NCBI GenBank assembly: GCA_023433835.1
Contig: JAEYTW010000660.1
Span: 1 to 8,721, forward strand
Direction: 5' to 3'
From: Pseudomonadota bacterium
Lineage (GTDB): Bacteria; Pseudomonadota; Alphaproteobacteria; Ferrovibrionales; Ferrovibrionaceae
Length of the DNA stretch: 8,721 nucleotides
In this document: in pieces, positions 5,557 through 8,721 of the stretch
How positions within the stretch are numbered: the stretch's first letter is position 1
Layout: each line of letters opens with the position of its first letter
Notes under the pieces: generated by a model
What the model saw: the letters and a program-made list of their open reading frames with translations, nothing else
Told to the model about the DNA's origin: nothing
The model's database searches: none
Made by a program: the position numbers and the translations under genes

Positions 5557-6189
5557 GTGGAAGCCGCCAATCTCGTCCTGTTCCTGGTCGCGGCCCTGGC
5601 GCTGAACCTGACGCCCGGGCCGGACATGCTGTACGTGCTCGCCAACGGCCTGGCGCGCGGCGCACGCGGCGGGGCGCTGGCTGCACTCGGCATCAGTGCC
5701 GGCTGCATCCTCCATGCGGTGGCGGCGGTGGCCGGGCTGACCGCGCTGGCGGCGACGGTGCCGGCGGCGCTGACCGCCATCAAGCTGATCGGCGCGGCCT
5801 ATCTGATCTGGCTGGGCATCGATGCCTGGCGCCACCCGCCGGCATTGGGCAAGCCCGATGCGGCGCAGACTGCCGGCGACGGTTTCCGCATCTTCCGCCA
5901 GGGTTTCGTCACCAATGCGCTGAACCCGAAGGTCGCGCTGTTCTTCCTGGCCTTCCTGCCGCAGTTCGTCTCGGCGCAAGGATGGCCCGCCCCGGTGCAG
6001 ATCCTGACGCTTGGCGCCCTGTTCATCGTGCAGGGCACCGTCGTGCTGCTCGCCGTGGCGCTGGCCTCGGGCGCGCTGCGCGGCCAGCTGGTCCGCCGGC
6101 CGCGCCTTGCCGGCTGGGTCGGGCGCATCTCCGGCTCGCTGATGATCGGGCTGGGCCTGCGGCTGGCGATCGGCGAACTGCGCCGCTGA
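5557..6189 (+). CDS. LysE/RhtB family amino-acid or metabolite exporter
   Basis: A 210-aa inner-membrane protein. The GTG at 5557 gives the usual family length and N-terminus; the frame is open far upstream but that part overlaps the terminator and the lipoprotein gene. The signature LTPGPDMLYVLANGLARG (residues 18-35) is characteristic of LysE/RhtB transporters, followed by LAALGISAGC. Further family blocks are GAAYLIWLGIDAWR (79-92) and NALNPKVALFFLAFLPQF (120-137). Around six hydrophobic segments can be drawn (about 3-28, 38-64, 68-90, 118-138, 147-172, 185-206). Members export amino acids such as lysine, homoserine or threonine; the substrate cannot be predicted. No Shine-Dalgarno is evident, so translation probably depends on the lipoprotein gene ending 5 bp upstream. 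It is convergent with a small minus-strand gene. Confidence 0.92.
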   Translation: MEAANLVLFLVAALALNLTPGPDMLYVLANGLARGARGGALAALGISAGCILHAVAAVAGLTALAATVPAALTAIKLIGAAYLIWLGIDAWRHPPALGKPDAAQTAGDGFRIFRQGFVTNALNPKVALFFLAFLPQFVSAQGWPAPVQILTLGALFIVQGTVVLLAVALASGALRGQLVRRPRLAGWVGRISGSLMIGLGLRLAIGELRR

Positions 6190-6203
6190 GCCAGATCAAA
6201 GAC

Positions 6204-6247
6204 TTAGGGCATCTTGTCCGCGTCCAAGAGGACGCGGGATGCTCTAA
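6204..6247. repeat. 44-bp imperfect palindrome, dispersed-repeat-like, also a possible bidirectional terminator
   Basis: The outer arms TTAGGGCATC (6204-6213) and GATGCTCTAA (6238-6247) pair over 10 bp with one G-T wobble. The inner arms CCGCGTCC (6218-6225) and GGACGCGG (6230-6237) pair perfectly around an AAGA loop. A 4-base bulge, TTGT (6214-6217), is present on the left only. It lies 14 bp after the LysE-type stop, and the stop codon of the convergent gene (6244-6246) is inside its right arm. The TTAGAGCATC-type ends resemble short dispersed palindromic elements I know from alphaproteobacterial genomes (inference). It has no T-tract. Confidence 0.6.
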
Positions 6248-6504
6248 CGGCTGCCCGGGCTGCCGGGCTTTTTGCGTATGCCCTTCAACTGCTTGACCAG
6301 CTGCTGCAGCAAGGCGGCGTTCTTGCGCTTTTCCTGCAGATACAGCTCGACCGCCTGCTTGGCGTTGGCCTGCTCCTGCCGCTCGCCCTGCAGCTGCGAC
6401 AGATAGGCCTGCCGCACCTGCTCCAGCAGGTTCGGGTCGATCTGGCTGCGCAGCGCGGTGATCTGCGCCCGCAGCTTGACGCGGGGATCTTCTGAATCCG
6501 ACAT
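6244..6504 (-). CDS. Small helical (coiled-coil-like) hypothetical protein
   Basis: An 86-aa protein not recognised as a named family. From residue 8 to about 76 it is almost entirely helix-favouring and charged, with leucines at near-heptad spacing (LRAQITALRS, then LLEQVRQAYLSQLQGERQEQ and VELYLQEKRKNAALLQQLVK). This suggests a coiled coil or helical bundle. One proline (P24, in IDPN) breaks it into two helices, and the tail KKPGSPGSR is basic and disordered-looking. There is no signal peptide or membrane segment, so it is presumably cytoplasmic. The ATG at 6504 has only weak upstream purines. The stop falls inside the 44-bp palindrome. It lies 31 bp beyond the DUF1254 gene on the same strand and could be its downstream operon member. 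Low glycine and balanced amino-acid content support real coding. Confidence 0.65.
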   Translation of the reverse strand: MSDSEDPRVKLRAQITALRSQIDPNLLEQVRQAYLSQLQGERQEQANAKQAVELYLQEKRKNAALLQQLVKQLKGIRKKPGSPGSR

Positions 6505-6535
6505 GGGTCCAAACTGACCCCGCCGGCCCTGCGGG

Positions 6536-7069
6536 TCAAGAGGCCGGTGAATAGGGCTCGCAGGCGGCGCGGCCCAGCGCCTCGGCCAGTTGCGGCGGTA
6601 CCGGGCCGCTGCCGGGCACAGCGCGCAGGATCGCGACGCCCTGGCGCGACGGGCTTTGCAGCGCGATCGAGTTCGGGGGCAAGCCCCCGCGATAATTGGT
6701 GCCGTAGATGATCACCTCCAGCACGCCGTCGGCCACCTGCTCCTCGGTGATGATCAGGTAATTGTCGGTGTTGGCGGCATAGAGCGACAGCGACCACAAC
6801 CCCGGCGGCAGGGTCGCGGCGATGCGCACCGCGCGGTTCTGCACGTCGTAGCTGCAGACCGCGTGCATCAGGTCGGGATGCGGCGATACCAGCGCCCGCA
6901 CGGCGGCGGGATCGCGGGCCTCGGCCCGGAAGCGGCCGGGGCCGTCGTCGCGGTCGAACGTCGCCATGGCGATCCGCATCGCCGCCAGCGGCAGGCCGAG
7001 GATGACGGCGACATGCGTCATCACCGCGACCGCGAGGAAACCGAGCAGGGCGGGCAGATGGCGGATCAT
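6536..7069 (-). CDS. DUF1254-type membrane-anchored protein
   Basis: The start is set at the ATG at 7069, which overlaps the stop of the upstream DUF1214-type gene (ATGA); the frame is open further upstream but that part is Arg/Ala-rich shadow. The 177-aa product has a hydrophobic N-terminal anchor (HLPALLGFLAVAVMTHVAVI, residues 4-23). Then follows a globular part with HPDLMHAVCSYDV (64-76), LPPGLWSLSLYAANTDNYLI (88-107) and LEVIIYG (117-123). This matches what I know of the short DUF1254 proteins that occur next to DUF1214 genes: aromatic-rich beta strands around a W-S-x-S-x-Y motif. Function is unknown; a periplasm-facing, inner-membrane-anchored role is inferred. The ending at 6536 leaves 31 bp before the 86-aa gene. 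Confidence 0.8.
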   Translation of the reverse strand: MIRHLPALLGFLAVAVMTHVAVILGLPLAAMRIAMATFDRDDGPGRFRAEARDPAAVRALVSPHPDLMHAVCSYDVQNRAVRIAATLPPGLWSLSLYAANTDNYLIITEEQVADGVLEVIIYGTNYRGGLPPNSIALQSPSRQGVAILRAVPGSGPVPPQLAEALGRAACEPYSPAS

Positions 7070-7632
7070 GCGCAGCCCACGCGCACCAGCCGCGGCAAGG
7101 CCGGTCCTTGCCCGGGCTGCAGCGCGCCGGCATCGGGCCGGTAGAGATGGACGTGGATCGAGAATGCCGCGGCGCCGTCCTGCGGCGCCAGCCAATTGCC
7201 CTCGCGCCGGGTCGGGCCGATATGGACGGTATAGGCGCCGTCGGCGGCGCGCACCACGTTGCCCCGGTCGACGCCCTGCCCGCCCGGGGTCAAGCTGAGC
7301 TTCTCGTCGCCCAGATGGATGCTCCACCAGCGCGCCGGCAGGTCGCGGCCTTCCAGGCGGTAGTCGCAGCGCGGCGACAGGGCCGCGCCGCTGTCATCCT
7401 CGGTGGCGACGAAACGGACGGCTTCGGCATGGTGCAGCGCGACGGCGCCGCGCAACGCCACCACCGCGCGGCTGTAGGGATCGAGGTCGACCACGCCGGG
7501 AAACAGCGACGAACGCCAGGGCCCCTGGTGGAGGACGGCGCCCTGGGCCACCCACCACAGCGCGGCGGCGGCCGTGATCAACCCGGCCGCGATGCCGCCC
7601 GCAATGATCGCCATCGCCCCCGGCTGCGCCAT
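7066..7632 (-). CDS. DUF1214-type membrane-anchored protein
   Basis: A 188-aa protein starting at the ATG at 7632, with a purine-rich GGAAAGGG just upstream on the minus strand. The hydrophobic N-terminal segment (AMAIIAGGIAAGLITAAAAL, residues 6-25) should anchor or export it. The remainder carries features of the DUF1214 family: GPWRSS (37-42), the conserved DPYSRA (51-56), and CDYRLEGRDLPARWWSIHL (89-107). GNWLAP (145-150) and a terminal IHVHLYRPD (159-167) complete the pattern. In proteobacteria these short DUF1214 proteins are commonly followed by a DUF1254 protein, as here with a 4-bp overlap, so the two probably act as a pair in the envelope. The biochemical role is unknown. It lies 60 bp downstream of the S8 protease gene on the same strand, with a small hairpin between. 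Confidence 0.85.
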   Translation of the reverse strand: MAQPGAMAIIAGGIAAGLITAAAALWWVAQGAVLHQGPWRSSLFPGVVDLDPYSRAVVALRGAVALHHAEAVRFVATEDDSGAALSPRCDYRLEGRDLPARWWSIHLGDEKLSLTPGGQGVDRGNVVRAADGAYTVHIGPTRREGNWLAPQDGAAAFSIHVHLYRPDAGALQPGQGPALPRLVRVGCA

Positions 7633-7663
7633 GCTTTGCCCTTTCCGCGGCCGAGCTTAGTCA

Positions 7664-7681
7664 TTCGTCCGGTCGGACGAA
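7664..7681 (-). terminator. 7-bp hairpin downstream of the protease gene
   Basis: TTCGTCC (7664-7670) and GGACGAA (7675-7681) pair perfectly around a four-base loop, 12 bp past the protease stop. There is no T-tract on the minus strand, so termination would be weak or partial; it may simply separate the protease message from the DUF1214/DUF1254 pair. Confidence 0.4.
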
Positions 7682-7692
7682 AGGGCGGGCCG

Positions 7693-8721
7693 TCAGAAGG
7701 CGAACCGGGCCAGCGACTGGCGCCGGCCATCGGGCAGCAGGATCATCCCGCTGCGCCGATCGGTGAACTGCAGCGTCACCGAGCCCATGCCCGGCGCCTC
7801 GGCCGGCCCCCGCGCCTCGCCGTCGAGCGAGGTGCCGCCGGCGAAGCGGCGCAGCGAGAACTGGATCTGGCCGCCGAAGGCGACCTGGCCCTGCCCCACC
7901 GCCCAGTCGGCAGCGCCGTCGGGCCGGTAGTGGTAGCTGGCCATGAAGATCTGGTCGCCCTGGCTTTCGATGAAGAAGCCGCGGCCGCCGGCCCCCGGGG
8001 TCCACCACCAGCCGGTCTCGGGGGTGATGCGCGTGGTCGAATCGATGGCGAGCGCGGCATCGCGCATGTTGATGCGGTAGAATCCCCGGCCCCCGCTGTC
8101 CCTGGTGCCGGTGGCGAGCAGCTTTTCCCGCATCGTCGTGACGCTGGCGAACGGAAACAGCGCACGCAGGGCGGTGAAGGCGCCGGCTACGTGCGGTGTC
8201 GCCATCGAGGTGCCGTCCATCGCCGCAAAGCCGCCGCCCGGCACCGACGACACGATGCCGCTGCCCGGCGCCATCAGGATCGGCTTGTCCCAGACGTTGG
8301 AGAAGGAGGACACGGCCCCGGCCTTGGTCGTCGCCCCCACCGCGATCGCCGTCGAGACGCAGGCGGGCTCGGCCACGCGCCAGGTGCTGCCGTCATTGCC
8401 CGATGCCACGACCGTCGGGATGTTCTTGGCCCGCAGGGCATCGATCACCGGTTTGAACGATGAATAATCGCAGTAACCGCTGTAGAGGCTCTCGCTGCCC
8501 AGGCTCATGTTGACCGCGGCGATGCCCAGCGGGATTGCCTGCTGGTTGACCCAATCCAGCGCCCGCAGCACGTCGCTCATGAAGATCAGCGAGCAGCGCC
8601 GCGGCTGGCAGACCGCCGCCTCGACCGTCGTCGCGATCTGCACCGCGACGATGAGGGCGGCGGGTGCCATGCCATAGATGTCGCCGCCGGATCCGGCGGC
8701 GATGCCGGCCACATGCGTGCC
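7693..8721 (-). CDS. Subtilisin-like (S8) serine protease with C-terminal beta domain, N-terminus outside window
   Basis: A partial gene; 342 residues are visible, starting exactly at the catalytic-His motif GTHVAGIAAG, whose first codon is 8721-8719. The oxyanion Asn lies in VVASGNDG (residue 109 of the visible part) and the nucleophile in GTSMATPHVAGA (S172). The catalytic Asp and signal peptide must lie upstream, outside the window. Paired cysteines CQPRRC (38, 43) and C84/C121 are consistent with disulphides in an exported protease. After the catalytic domain a separate module of about 110 residues begins at TGWWWTPGAGGRGFFIES (236-253). It continues with FMASYHYRPDGAADW (259-273) and ends at the C-terminal Phe. 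This resembles the GWWN-P..GxG..xExQG module found in many secreted proteobacterial proteins (from memory), likely a binding or anchoring domain. Inferred to be a secreted or cell-surface endopeptidase. Confidence 0.92.
   Translation of the reverse strand, partial: GTHVAGIAAGSGGDIYGMAPAALIVAVQIATTVEAAVCQPRRCSLIFMSDVLRALDWVNQQAIPLGIAAVNMSLGSESLYSGYCDYSSFKPVIDALRAKNIPTVVASGNDGSTWRVAEPACVSTAIAVGATTKAGAVSSFSNVWDKPILMAPGSGIVSSVPGGGFAAMDGTSMATPHVAGAFTALRALFPFASVTTMREKLLATGTRDSGGRGFYRINMRDAALAIDSTTRITPETGWWWTPGAGGRGFFIESQGDQIFMASYHYRPDGAADWAVGQGQVAFGGQIQFSLRRFAGGTSLDGEARGPAEAPGMGSVTLQFTDRRSGMILLPDGRRQSLARFAF

Noticed and set aside
6674..6689. CGGGGGC/GCCCCCG hairpin
   Set aside because: It lies inside the DUF1254 coding sequence in Gly/Leu/Pro codons, and the two-base loop is too small. 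It looks like a by-product of GC-rich codons.
7108..8463. Long plus-strand open frame (451 codons) opposite the DUF1214 gene and the protease
   Set aside because: It spans two genes and their intergenic gap, is Arg/Gly/Ala/His-rich and lacks any motif. The minus strand encodes the clear S8 catalytic motifs.
1..8721. CRISPR arrays, tRNA/rRNA genes, insertion sequences, phage genes, toxin-antitoxin or defence systems
   Set aside because: I found no regularly spaced repeats, no cloverleaf or rRNA-like segments, no transposase or integrase motifs, and no pair of genes resembling known defence modules.

Overview
The window is very GC-rich, uses GTG starts often, and packs genes with ATGA/GTGA overlaps. 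The gene content (an orphan TatA, a DUF1214/DUF1254 pair, a MaoC/acyl-CoA synthetase cluster, a palindrome whose TTAG(A/G)GCATC ends resemble those of dispersed elements in this class) suggests an alphaproteobacterium. I cannot name a genus. The first ~35 bases are an implausible G/C homopolymer mixture and probably mark a contig end. The last base lies inside a gene.

Bases 1-3969 (plus strand): a tightly coupled acyl-CoA metabolism operon. It holds the C-terminal half of a crotonase-fold enoyl-CoA hydratase/isomerase, a complete AMP-forming acyl-CoA synthetase, a MaoC/PhaJ-type (R)-hydratase, a second smaller hot-dog protein without the catalytic loop, and an alpha/beta hydrolase. An SRPBCC protein follows after 58 bp with its own strong ribosome binding site. 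The last four junctions of the core are 18 bp or overlapping stop/start codons. The set looks like activation of an unidentified carboxylic acid to its CoA ester followed by hydration/isomerisation and hydrolysis. The substrate cannot be read from the sequence. A 10-bp GC hairpin closes the operon.

Bases 4006-5551: a Crp/Fnr-family regulator on the minus strand is divergent from a solitary tatA gene, across a 244-bp intergenic region that contains the most AT-rich DNA in the window. tatA ends at a strong intrinsic terminator. It is followed by a very small SHOCT-type lipoprotein, and then (5557-6189) by a LysE/RhtB-family exporter that is probably translationally coupled to the lipoprotein.

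Bases 6204-8721 (minus strand): an imperfect 44-bp palindrome sits between convergent genes and contains the stop codon of a small helical protein. Reading right to left on the minus strand are a subtilisin-like (S8) secreted protease, truncated at the window edge just before its catalytic-His motif; an overlapping DUF1214/DUF1254 envelope-protein pair; and the 86-residue helical protein.

The best candidate for something under-described is the split MaoC pair (one catalytic, one loop-deleted) inside the acyl-CoA operon. Nothing in the window looks like a defence system, CRISPR array, prophage or transposon.
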